DNA of 60,785 nucleotides from an uncultured Verrucomicrobiota bacterium. GTDB lineage: Bacteria; Verrucomicrobiota; Verrucomicrobiia; Verrucomicrobiales; DEV007. The translations under genes were made by a program, and so were the position numbers. Shown one piece after another: positions 53,897 through 60,785 of the stretch. The notes beneath the pieces are model-generated. The model made no database searches. It saw only the letters and a program-made list of their open reading frames with translations, and was not told the DNA's origin. Numbering within the stretch: the stretch's first letter is position 1; every line of letters begins with the position of its first letter. The stretch spans positions 1 through 60,785 of the forward strand of contig CACIUL010000014.1 in NCBI GenBank assembly GCA_902589825.1, read 5' to 3'.

Positions 53897-54430
53897 ATGG
53901 ATATTACCGACGAACAGAAGAACAAAATCACGGAATGGATCAGCCAAGGTGAGGATTTGGGTTCCATCCAGTCGCTGCTCAGGGATGAACTCGGCATCAC
54001 CCTTACCTATGTGGAAACCCGTTTTCTCCTTGCCGACCTGGAACTGGAACCGGATGATGAAACAGAGGAGGAACAGGCAGGTGATGCCGAAGTTGAGGAG
54101 TCATCCGGAGAAGTTGTCGAAGAAGACCAGGCCGTTACAGAAAGCCCTGCAGGTGACAAAGAAAGCCCTGCAGGTGACAACCCGCCAATTCCGGAACAGG
54201 ACAGTGGTGGCGACAGCAGCGTTGCCGTCACCGTCGACAGCCTCATGAAACCCGGTGCCGTCATCAGCGGAAAGGTAACCTTCAGCGACGGGGAAGGCGG
54301 CTCCTGGATGATAGACCAGATGGGCCAGTTGCGGCTGGATCCGGAAACAGAGGATTACCGTCCATCGGAAGAAGACATCCAGAAGTTCCAGATGGAATTA
54401 CAAAAAGCGGCCAGTAGTCAGGGCCTCTAG
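53897..54430 (+). CDS. Acidic protein of unknown function
   Basis: A 177-residue protein with a predicted helical N-terminal part (residues 1-45, MDITDEQKNKITEWISQGE), a strongly acidic and disordered middle containing a tandem ESPAGD repeat, and a small beta-rich C-terminal domain with VISGKVTFSDGEGGSWMIDQMGQLRL. The C-terminal part is the most conserved-looking. No export signal is seen. The tandem 20-bp direct repeat at about 54139-54181 encodes the duplicated ESPAGD and could vary in copy number. The family is unrecognised, though gene placement near the sulfatase is probably incidental. Confidence 0.7.
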   Translation: MDITDEQKNKITEWISQGEDLGSIQSLLRDELGITLTYVETRFLLADLELEPDDETEEEQAGDAEVEESSGEVVEEDQAVTESPAGDKESPAGDNPPIPEQDSGGDSSVAVTVDSLMKPGAVISGKVTFSDGEGGSWMIDQMGQLRLDPETEDYRPSEEDIQKFQMELQKAASSQGL

Positions 54431-54451
54431 TATTGCGCCCTTCCTGCCTTC

Positions 54452-54640
54452 TTAAAGGGACAGGTGCTCCCGGGCCTCTTCTTCCTGGGAAATTTCCATT
54501 AACGTCTCGCTGAAACCCTGGACAAATGCGCCAAGGGCCAAAAGCTCACCCTGCCAGTCAGCACATTGATGCCCTGCCGCAGGCTCATCGCAGGACTCCT
54601 CTGTTTTGCTTCTAAAGGGATCCCACGGCTGATGTCTCAT
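54452..54640 (-). CDS. Possible small protein (62 residues)
   Basis: An open frame with reasonable codon use and a plausible helical C-terminal half (GELLALGAFVQGFSETLMEISQEEEA). No ribosome binding site or family is recognised. It lies between mlaE and the convergent acidic protein, and a 64-bp gap to mlaE on the same strand would allow co-transcription. Confidence 0.4.
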   Translation of the reverse strand: MRHQPWDPFRSKTEESCDEPAAGHQCADWQGELLALGAFVQGFSETLMEISQEEEAREHLSL

Positions 54641-54703
54641 GCACTATGGGTATATGGATTTTATCCACACCAATCAAACCAAAAAAGCAAAAACCATGGC
54701 TCG

Positions 54704-55483
54704 TCAGCCGCCCAGCGGGAAGAAGTTAGACAACAGGATGGTAAGGAAAAAGTTACAGATCAGGATCGCCAGTGAAGCAATCACCACCGCCTTGGTGGTG
54801 CTGTTGCCCACACCAACCGCGCCGTTATCTGCGGCAAGGCCGCGATGACAGGAAATCAGGCATATAATAATGCCAAAGATCAGCCCCTTGATCATCCCGA
54901 AAGCAATATCATACAGGTCGGTGTGGGCATTGAGATGGTCAAGGAACCAGGCACCGGGAATATCGTACATGAAAACGGCAATGATATATGAGGCAACAAT
55001 CCCGAACACGATTGCCTCGGCAATCAGCAGTGGTGTGGAGATCATGATTGCCACAAAGCGCGGAACAACTAGGTAGCCTGTCGGGCTTACCCCCATGGCA
55101 CGCAGTGCATCAATCTGCTCGGTGACTTTCATGGTGCCGATCTCCGCAGCCATCGCTGCACCCACCCTGCCGGTTATCATCAACCCGACCAGCACGGGGG
55201 CCAGTTCGCGACACATGGCGATTGAGACCGGTCCGCCGATCCCGGACTCAAGATCGAGTTGCGTTGCCAGGTAATAGGTTTGCGCGGTGAATACCGCACC
55301 GGTAAATGCACCGGTAACAATGACCACCGCCTGGGAACCGAAGCCAATGTTGACGATCTGCCGGCAGGTAAGGCGCAGACGAACGCGGCCACGGACAAGA
55401 AAACCCAGTGTCTCGCAAAGCAAGGCTCCAAGCTGGCCCAGGGATGCCAGGAAATTAAGGACTGCTCGACCGAGTATTGTCAC
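54704..55483 (-). CDS. mlaE: MlaE-type ABC transporter permease
   Basis: A 259-residue inner-membrane permease of the lipid-trafficking Mla/Mce transporters, with five to six membrane helices and the conserved GxxxGAxxxAEIGTMKVTEQIDAL block. It moves phospholipids between inner and outer membranes together with an ATPase (MlaF) and an MCE protein (MlaD). Neither partner is adjacent here, so the rest of the complex must be elsewhere. Conserved region and length are normal. Confidence 0.94.
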   Translation of the reverse strand: MTILGRAVLNFLASLGQLGALLCETLGFLVRGRVRLRLTCRQIVNIGFGSQAVVIVTGAFTGAVFTAQTYYLATQLDLESGIGGPVSIAMCRELAPVLVGLMITGRVGAAMAAEIGTMKVTEQIDALRAMGVSPTGYLVVPRFVAIMISTPLLIAEAIVFGIVASYIIAVFMYDIPGAWFLDHLNAHTDLYDIAFGMIKGLIFGIIICLISCHRGLAADNGAVGVGNSTTKAVVIASLAILICNFFLTILLSNFFPLGG

Positions 55484-55575
55484 TGGTAAGTTGAAGTTAA
55501 TGATGCACTTGGCTTGCCCTTATTCCTGTTTCACTGCCGCCAATGATAATGATTGATAGATTGCCCGGGTTCACC

Positions 55576-56748
55576 CTACAGCAAACGCACACTGCGTTTC
55601 TTGTCGAGGCGAAGCAGCTTGCCGGCGACCTCGCCAGGAAGGTCAGCAGACGGATCACTGAATTTCTCACCATCAAGTTGCACACCGCCCTGCTGGATAA
55701 GGCGGCGGATTTCTGAATTGCTGCGTTGCACCTCATGGCCATCCTTGAAGGCAATTGCCACTGAGGCAATCAGCCGGCGCTCTTCACCCAGCTCGACCTC
55801 CGGCCACTCGACTTCGCCATCACCCTTGGCAAACTTGGCCTCAAAATCCGCACGTGCCGATACCGCCGCCTCCTCATCATGGTAACGGGCAACAATCCGT
55901 GCCGCCAGCTGCTTCTTTGCCTCCATCGGGTGCAGTTGCAAATCCCGGCCGCTGCCCAGCAGGAGAGTATACCACCTGTCCATCAACTCATCGGAAATAC
56001 TCATGGCCTTGCCGAACATCTCGGCCGGCGCTTCATCGACACCGATATAGTTATCGTAACTCTTGGACATCTTCCTGGCCCCGTCAGTGCCTTCCAGGAT
56101 CGGCAGGCACATTGCCACCTGTGGGGACATTCCCTGAGATTTCTGCATATCCCTGCCCACGAGGATATTAAAAAGCTGGTCTGTGCCTCCCAGCTCGATG
56201 TCGGCGCGCACCTCCACCGAGTCCCACCCCTGCATCACAGGATACTGCATTTCGTGCAGGCGCACCTCCTTGTTTCCATCGATACGGTTTTTGAAATCCT
56301 CCCGCTGCAGCATCTGCTGCATAGTCACACGCGCATTCAACTTGAGGACATCCTCATAGGGCATCCCGCGAAACCAGTCACCATTGTAAACCACCTCGGT
56401 GCTGTCACGGTCCAGGATCTTGAAGGCCTGGTCCGTGTAGGTTTCCGCATTGACAAGCACCTCCTGCCGGGTCAACGGAGGCCTGGTTGAGGACCGACCG
56501 GTGGGATCCCCGACAGTTGCCGTAAAATCGCCTATAATAAGCACCGCCTGGTGCCCGAGGATCTGGAACTGACGCAACTTCTCCAGGACAACGGTGTGGC
56601 CAAGATGAATATCCGGAGCAGTCGGGTCCACCCCAAGCTTAACCCGCAAAGGCTTGCCACTCCGCAGCTTTTCCAGCAGCTCCTCGCTGCTGAAAATCTT
56701 GGTCGTTCCACGTTCTAGTGTCTCAAGCTGTTCTTCAGGTGAACTCAT
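55576..56748 (-). CDS. tyrS: Tyrosyl-tRNA synthetase
   Basis: About 390 residues, class I. The HIGH-type motif is DIHLGHT, the KMSKS motif is ARKMSKSYDN, and a C-terminal S4-like RNA-binding domain (residues about 325-390) ends the protein. The lack of the extra linker seen in E. coli TyrS and the overall motif layout fit the TyrZ-type group. Start at the ATG at 56748, which opens the family N-terminus MSSPEEQLETLERG; an ATG six codons upstream at 56766 is possible. It charges tRNA-Tyr. Confidence 0.96.
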   Translation of the reverse strand: MSSPEEQLETLERGTTKIFSSEELLEKLRSGKPLRVKLGVDPTAPDIHLGHTVVLEKLRQFQILGHQAVLIIGDFTATVGDPTGRSSTRPPLTRQEVLVNAETYTDQAFKILDRDSTEVVYNGDWFRGMPYEDVLKLNARVTMQQMLQREDFKNRIDGNKEVRLHEMQYPVMQGWDSVEVRADIELGGTDQLFNILVGRDMQKSQGMSPQVAMCLPILEGTDGARKMSKSYDNYIGVDEAPAEMFGKAMSISDELMDRWYTLLLGSGRDLQLHPMEAKKQLAARIVARYHDEEAAVSARADFEAKFAKGDGEVEWPEVELGEERRLIASVAIAFKDGHEVQRSNSEIRRLIQQGGVQLDGEKFSDPSADLPGEVAGKLLRLDKKRSVRLL

Positions 56749-56833
56749 TTCTATTATACCTGCCATGTCGGCTTAGCAATGAACATGACCCGAAACACCA
56801 CGGGCATCAAGCCCGCCTGGCATCCCCCTTGCC

Positions 56834-57451
56834 TTAACGGCCCAGAATACCCCGCACATCCTCAATACTTAAATGCCCGGGGGCACCCGGACTGCCGTCA
56901 GGATTGACAACCTCAGCCTTGACCTCGCGATTGGCATCCGGGGCATCCCTGACCCCGCGCCACAGCTTCAATGGCAGCCATTTGCCACCCTCACGCGCAC
57001 TCCTTGGGCTCACTTTTCGGTTGCCTCCAAACCATTTCTTCTGCCCCTCATGGGCCTTGTTGCCGCCCCCCTGAAACTTCTTGCCGGCAGCCGTGGATGA
57101 CTTCTCGGCACCGGACCACTTTTCAATTGATCGATAACTCCCCGTCTTGTAGGGCTTGCTGCCGGAAAATGTCCTGCCCGAAGCCGCATTCTGCTTCGAG
57201 CGGTAATTGCCGCCAAACTGCATGTTTTTTCCAGTTCCGCCAAAGATCTTGCCTACACTGGTATGCTTGCTGCCCATTGCATGGGTCTTGCCGCTTTCCC
57301 ATCGTTCAACCGATCCACCGACAAACCGCTTGGTAAGGGGATCGCTGGCACCCCTGGATTCCACATGCGTAACCCGTCGCACCGATTTGCACGAAGAGAG
57401 CAAAATCAGTGCAAGGGCCAGTATTCCCGCCAGGCAAGAGAAGTTAGACAT
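56834..57451 (-). CDS. Lipoprotein, glycine/lysine-rich, unknown function
   Basis: A 205-residue protein with a lipoprotein signal ending ILLSSC. The mature body is low-complexity, rich in G, K, S and aromatic residues (GGTGKNMQFGGNYRSK, KKFQGGGNKAHEGQKKWFGGN), with a short ordered C-terminus (GHLSIEDVRGILGR). It is basic and may bind acidic polymers at the envelope; no family is recognised. The ATG at 57451 opens the lipoprotein signal; the frame is open upstream to 57505. Divergent from queA. Confidence 0.75.
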   Translation of the reverse strand: MSNFSCLAGILALALILLSSCKSVRRVTHVESRGASDPLTKRFVGGSVERWESGKTHAMGSKHTSVGKIFGGTGKNMQFGGNYRSKQNAASGRTFSGSKPYKTGSYRSIEKWSGAEKSSTAAGKKFQGGGNKAHEGQKKWFGGNRKVSPRSAREGGKWLPLKLWRGVRDAPDANREVKAEVVNPDGSPGAPGHLSIEDVRGILGR

Positions 57452-57526
57452 CAACTCAATTTGAGGTTTCAAGTCAACGGTTACAAGACACCGTGAGCAA
57501 TTCAACCTAAAGTAATGAGAGAAAAG

Positions 57527-58504
57527 ATGCGCGCTGATGATTTCGACTACCTCCTGCCGGAGGAACTGATCGCCTCCAGGCCATCAACCAGCAGGGAAAG
57601 TTCCCGCATGATGATCGTTGACAGGGAAAGTGCCACGGTGCGCAGTGCCACTTTTGCCGAGTTCACCGGCTTCATCCGGGAGGAGGACCTCGTTGTCCTC
57701 AATGATACCCGGGTGGTTCCTGCACGCTTCTTCTCTGATGACGGAAGAATCGAACTACTGCGCCTCGAGGAACCTGAACCGATGCTCTGGAGATGCATGG
57801 TCCGGCCCGGCAGGAAAATGCGTAAAGGCAGGACGGTTTCCGTTGCCGGGGTTGCCGGCAGGGTCGAGGACATCCTGGAGGAAGGTGAGCGGATCATCCG
57901 CTTCGAGGAGGCCATCGATATCGAAGAACACGGGCAACTGGCCCTGCCCCACTACATGGAGAGAAACCCCGGTGAAGTCGACAGGGAACGCTACCAGACA
58001 GTCTATGCCAGGCAACCCGGTGCCATCGCTGCTCCCACTGCCGGGTTGCACTTTACCACAGCCATGCTCAAGGAGCTGCCGCATACCTTCCTCACCCTGC
58101 ACGTTGGTGCCGGCACCTTCCAGCCGGTGCGCACCGAGCACATTGCCGACCACAAGATGCACAGAGAACACTTTCATCTCAGCGCAGCGTCTGCCGAGGC
58201 CATCAACAACTGCAAGCGGGTTGTATCCGTTGGCACAACCGTTACCCGCACCTTGGAACACCTGGCTGCAACTTGCGGTAAAGCCCTCCCCCCGGGCAGT
58301 GGCGAGACCGACATCTTTATCTACCCGGGCTTTGAATTCCGCCGTACGGGCGCCCTACTGACCAACTTTCACCTCCCGAAAAGCACCCTGTTCATGCTGG
58401 TCTGCGCCTTTGCCGGAACGGAGTTGATGCGCGAAGCCTACGCCAAAGCCATCAATGAAAAGTTCCGGTTTTACAGCTATGGCGACTGCATGTTTATTAT
58501 TTAG
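57527..58504 (+). CDS. queA: S-adenosylmethionine:tRNA ribosyltransferase-isomerase QueA
   Basis: A 325-residue enzyme that adds the epoxycyclopentane ring in queuosine biosynthesis, acting on preQ1-modified tRNA. The family N-terminus DFDYLLPEELIASRPS, the internal APTAGLHFT, and the C-terminal TNFHLPKSTLFMLVCAFAG blocks are all present. Start at the ATG at 57527, preceded by GAGAG; an ATG four codons earlier is less likely. Normal length. Other queuosine genes are not in the window. Confidence 0.97.
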   Translation: MRADDFDYLLPEELIASRPSTSRESSRMMIVDRESATVRSATFAEFTGFIREEDLVVLNDTRVVPARFFSDDGRIELLRLEEPEPMLWRCMVRPGRKMRKGRTVSVAGVAGRVEDILEEGERIIRFEEAIDIEEHGQLALPHYMERNPGEVDRERYQTVYARQPGAIAAPTAGLHFTTAMLKELPHTFLTLHVGAGTFQPVRTEHIADHKMHREHFHLSAASAEAINNCKRVVSVGTTVTRTLEHLAATCGKALPPGSGETDIFIYPGFEFRRTGALLTNFHLPKSTLFMLVCAFAGTELMREAYAKAINEKFRFYSYGDCMFII

Positions 58505-58630
58505 ATGCATAATTAGATGACCAAAGCTTGCGAAGGTCATGGGTTTTCAGGCGCAGAATAAAACCCAATTCTGTTAATACTTAAAGGTCGCGGAATCGCA
58601 AAAGGCAGCCTTGTCACTTCTACGGCAAAC

Positions 58631-59065
58631 ATGGAATTGCACGATTTTTTCACGGGCAGGACAGGACCCATTCTCGACATCATCCTGCTTATCGCGCTGA
58701 TGTATTTCATTGCGCGCCATGAAGCAGAGTGGGAACTGACACATGATCTCTATGGGAATTCAAAAGCCCTGCTTATTTTCATTCCACAATTGCTGGCATA
58801 TAGAGTCTGCAGCATGATGGACTTTTTTGAGGTTTTTGCCCTCATCGCCCTGCTTGTCTCCATCCTGCTTTGCCTTAGGTTTTTATTTTTTGCCACCTGG
58901 TCCAAAGCAGCCATCATTGCAGCCGGTTATGCACCATACATGATCTTTATCACGATAATGATTCACAGGGACAGAACCGAGGAGCCCATCCCGGAATACG
59001 ATATCCCCCTGGAAAATCTGCTCCAGCCAGAGAAAAAAAAGTCAATACCGGTTAAGGATTTGTAG
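58631..59065 (+). CDS. Membrane protein of unknown function
   Basis: A 144-residue protein with three hydrophobic helices (about residues 13-28, 68-88 and 92-112) and a polar C-terminal tail. No family is recognised. It lies between queA and the secreted protein at 59176 on the same strand, with 126 bp before it. Confidence 0.6.
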   Translation: MELHDFFTGRTGPILDIILLIALMYFIARHEAEWELTHDLYGNSKALLIFIPQLLAYRVCSMMDFFEVFALIALLVSILLCLRFLFFATWSKAAIIAAGYAPYMIFITIMIHRDRTEEPIPEYDIPLENLLQPEKKKSIPVKDL

Positions 59066-59175
59066 CCGCCACTGAAAAGCCCCGAACATCTTGGCATCTG
59101 GCCAATTCCCGGCTATATGTTATCTTTTCCTCCCCTAATCCTGCTATCCGCAATTTCACATCAGTGATTCCCACC

Positions 59176-60087
59176 ATGAACCCGATGCAAGGACGATTCC
59201 TCACTCTCTTGATTCCGGCCCTCGTTGGCATGCTGCACGCCTTCAATGCCAACACGGCAGGGGCACAGTTAATGGTCCAGATGAAGTTGCAAAAGACCCA
59301 CTACCTGGCCTACGAGCCAATGCGGGCCACCGTGACCATTAATAACCGCTCCGGCCATGACGTCGTTCTGGGAGGCCCAAGGGGCAGCAGTTGGCTCAGC
59401 TTTGATGTGTATCGCGATGGTCAATTGCTCTCACCGCGCACCCGTGGCGGGGCAAGGTTTTCCCCGGTCTTGCTCGCTTCCGGGAAAAGCGTCGTCAAAA
59501 CGGTGGACGTCGCCCAGATCTACCCCCTTTCCGACTACGGCAGTTACTCAGTCAGTGCCGCGGTCTACTTTCCTCCCCTGAAGAAATATTTCAGTTCAGC
59601 AAGGCAGCGCGCGAACGTTACCGACAGCAGGGCATTCTGGAAACAATCCGTGGGCGTCTCCCAGGGGCGCTATAAGCTGTCCAGTTTCCGGGAATTCTCG
59701 CTGCACGAGCACCGGGACTCAGACAGTTCAGCCATTTATGTCAGGTTGCGGGAGGCCAAGGGTACCCGGGTCTACTGCACCTTCTCCCTTGGCCGCTACC
59801 TCAGCGTGCGCAAGCCCCAGGCAACTGTGGACGCGGAAAACCGCCTGCATGTCATGCACATGATCAGCCCGCATATTTACTCCCATGCACGGGTCAGCCC
59901 GGATGGGCATTTCCTGGGTAATGACTATTACCGGGAAGTGGCCAACAACAGGCCCACGCTCACCATTGATACCGGTGGAAGCGTGAGGGTTGCCGGAGGC
60001 ATCGCCTACGATCCCGACAAGAAGAAAACGGCGGAATACAAAACCCACAGTGCCGCCGATCTTCCCCCGGGCCTTTCGCCCCGCTAA
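59176..60087 (+). CDS. Secreted protein of unknown function
   Basis: A 303-residue protein with a signal peptide and a beta-rich N-terminal region that looks immunoglobulin-like (KTHYLAYEPMRATVTINNRSG, the intracellular/periplasmic proteinase-inhibitor style). Downstream the body has further beta strands and an Asp/His-rich segment. I cannot name a family. The ATG at 59176 opens the signal peptide; a GTG at 59164 is not needed. Confidence 0.7.
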   Translation: MNPMQGRFLTLLIPALVGMLHAFNANTAGAQLMVQMKLQKTHYLAYEPMRATVTINNRSGHDVVLGGPRGSSWLSFDVYRDGQLLSPRTRGGARFSPVLLASGKSVVKTVDVAQIYPLSDYGSYSVSAAVYFPPLKKYFSSARQRANVTDSRAFWKQSVGVSQGRYKLSSFREFSLHEHRDSDSSAIYVRLREAKGTRVYCTFSLGRYLSVRKPQATVDAENRLHVMHMISPHIYSHARVSPDGHFLGNDYYREVANNRPTLTIDTGGSVRVAGGIAYDPDKKKTAEYKTHSAADLPPGLSPR

Positions 60088-60239
60088 GGCTCCCGGAATC
60101 AAAGAAAACCCCCGGATTGACTTGACCCGAGGGACAGCGAACCACTTAGTGAGGGCCGGATAGCCGCAGCACCGCCTCGGGTATCACCCGGCACGCTTTA
60201 CACAACCAAACAGCGGCATGGCCTGCACACTGTCTTGAT

Positions 60240-60785
60240 ATGATGCTTCCGAAAAGGATAACGCTGATCACCCCGGCACTGGTTGCCTTGTGGTGGGCCC
60301 TGTCAGCGACGGCAGGTGCCGCTGACTTCAGCCGTGTCGTCATTGATGCCGGGCATGGCGGGCACGACCGGGGAGCCGGCTTCAGCCACACCTACGAGAA
60401 ACACCTTGCACTCGACGTGGCACGCCGGCTTGATCTCTATCTCAAGGCGCAGGGAATCCAGACCACACTTACCCGTGACAGTGATAAATTCGTCACCCTT
60501 TCCAGGAGGGTCGCTATCTCCCATGCTGCCGGCAACGCCATTTTTATCAGTATTCACTTCAATCATGCGCGCCGCCGCAGTGCCGCTGGAATTGAAACCT
60601 TCTACAATGCCCGCAATGCCGCGAGCCGTAAACTGGCACAGATGGTGCAATCAGCCACACTCTATAAGACCCGTTCAAAAAACCGGGGTGTTAAGCATGC
60701 CCGATTCCATGTGCTATCCCAGAACAAGCAGCCGGCAATCCTGCTTGAGTGTGCGTTCCTGACCAACTCCTCGGACCGGACCCGG
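60240..60785 (+). CDS. N-acetylmuramoyl-L-alanine amidase (partial, 3' end off the window)
   Basis: The first 182 residues of a zinc-dependent amidase of the Amidase_3 family, which cuts the bond between the stem peptide and the sugar in peptidoglycan, often at cell division. A signal peptide is followed by the zinc-binding blocks VVIDAGHGGHDRGA (H), YEKHLALDVA (E) and SIHFNHA (H), and the catalytic glutamate block ILLECAFLTN near the edge. The gene is cut by the window end. Two adjacent ATGs at 60240 and 60243 could start it. Confidence 0.93.
   Translation, partial: MMLPKRITLITPALVALWWALSATAGAADFSRVVIDAGHGGHDRGAGFSHTYEKHLALDVARRLDLYLKAQGIQTTLTRDSDKFVTLSRRVAISHAAGNAIFISIHFNHARRRSAAGIETFYNARNAASRKLAQMVQSATLYKTRSKNRGVKHARFHVLSQNKQPAILLECAFLTNSSDRTR

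Overview
The window is a stretch of bacterial chromosome, most likely from a member of the Verrucomicrobiota (PVC superphylum, perhaps an Opitutae-like marine lineage). This is inferred from the gene mix: secreted DUF1592/DUF1552 and DUF1549-DUF1553/DUF1501 pairs, CotH plus lamin-tail surface protein, formylglycine sulfatase, sialate O-acetylesterase, FabV, and several lipoproteins. No 16S gene is present, so the assignment stays an inference.

Layout. 1-9 kb: end of a diacylglycerol-kinase-like gene, fabV, the RNase P RNA with its terminator, a nitroreductase, a peroxiredoxin, a 1305-residue surface protein, a rhodanese and a TraB/GumN protein. 8.9-15.7 kb: a complete F1Fo ATP synthase operon atpBEFHAGDC on the minus strand. 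16.05-23.7 kb: a tRNA-Val(TAC) gene used as an integration site; a 46-bp copy of its 3' end lies at the far side of a 7.6-kb island with a tyrosine integrase. The island carries a controller-protein-regulated restriction-modification locus with two paralogous PD-ExK endonuclease subunits and two different C5-cytosine methyltransferases, an arrangement like the heterodimeric BbvCI/Bpu10I systems. It also holds the decayed remains of a sulfatase gene.

23.7-31.9 kb: a trypsin-like protease, a sialate O-acetylesterase, a GYF-domain membrane protein, and a DUF1592 cytochrome/DUF1552 operon. 31.9-36.3 kb: a second tRNA-borne insertion. A two-gene cassette (DUF1549/DUF1553 cytochrome plus DUF1501 protein) lies exactly between a tRNA-Gly(CCC) gene and a 31-bp copy of that tRNA's 3' end, with no integrase. 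36.3-42.4 kb: a pseudopilin, RNase R and pyruvate phosphate dikinase.

42.5-48.8 kb: two glycine-zipper lipoproteins, then a small secreted protein whose reading frame contains an in-frame TGA at the first position of a CxxC metal-binding/redox motif. This is a strong candidate for an unannotated selenoprotein. PriA, a putative porin, a zinc-ribbon protein and ribosomal protein S20 follow. 48.9-60.8 kb: an L,D-transpeptidase, a family 2 glycosyltransferase, a sulfatase, an MlaE permease, tyrosyl-tRNA synthetase, QueA, several unrecognised secreted or membrane proteins, and the start of an N-acetylmuramoyl-L-alanine amidase that runs off the end.

The three items most worth follow-up are the UxxC selenoprotein at 43.7-44.0 kb, the two-subunit restriction island at tRNA-Val, and the integrase-free two-gene cassette at tRNA-Gly.
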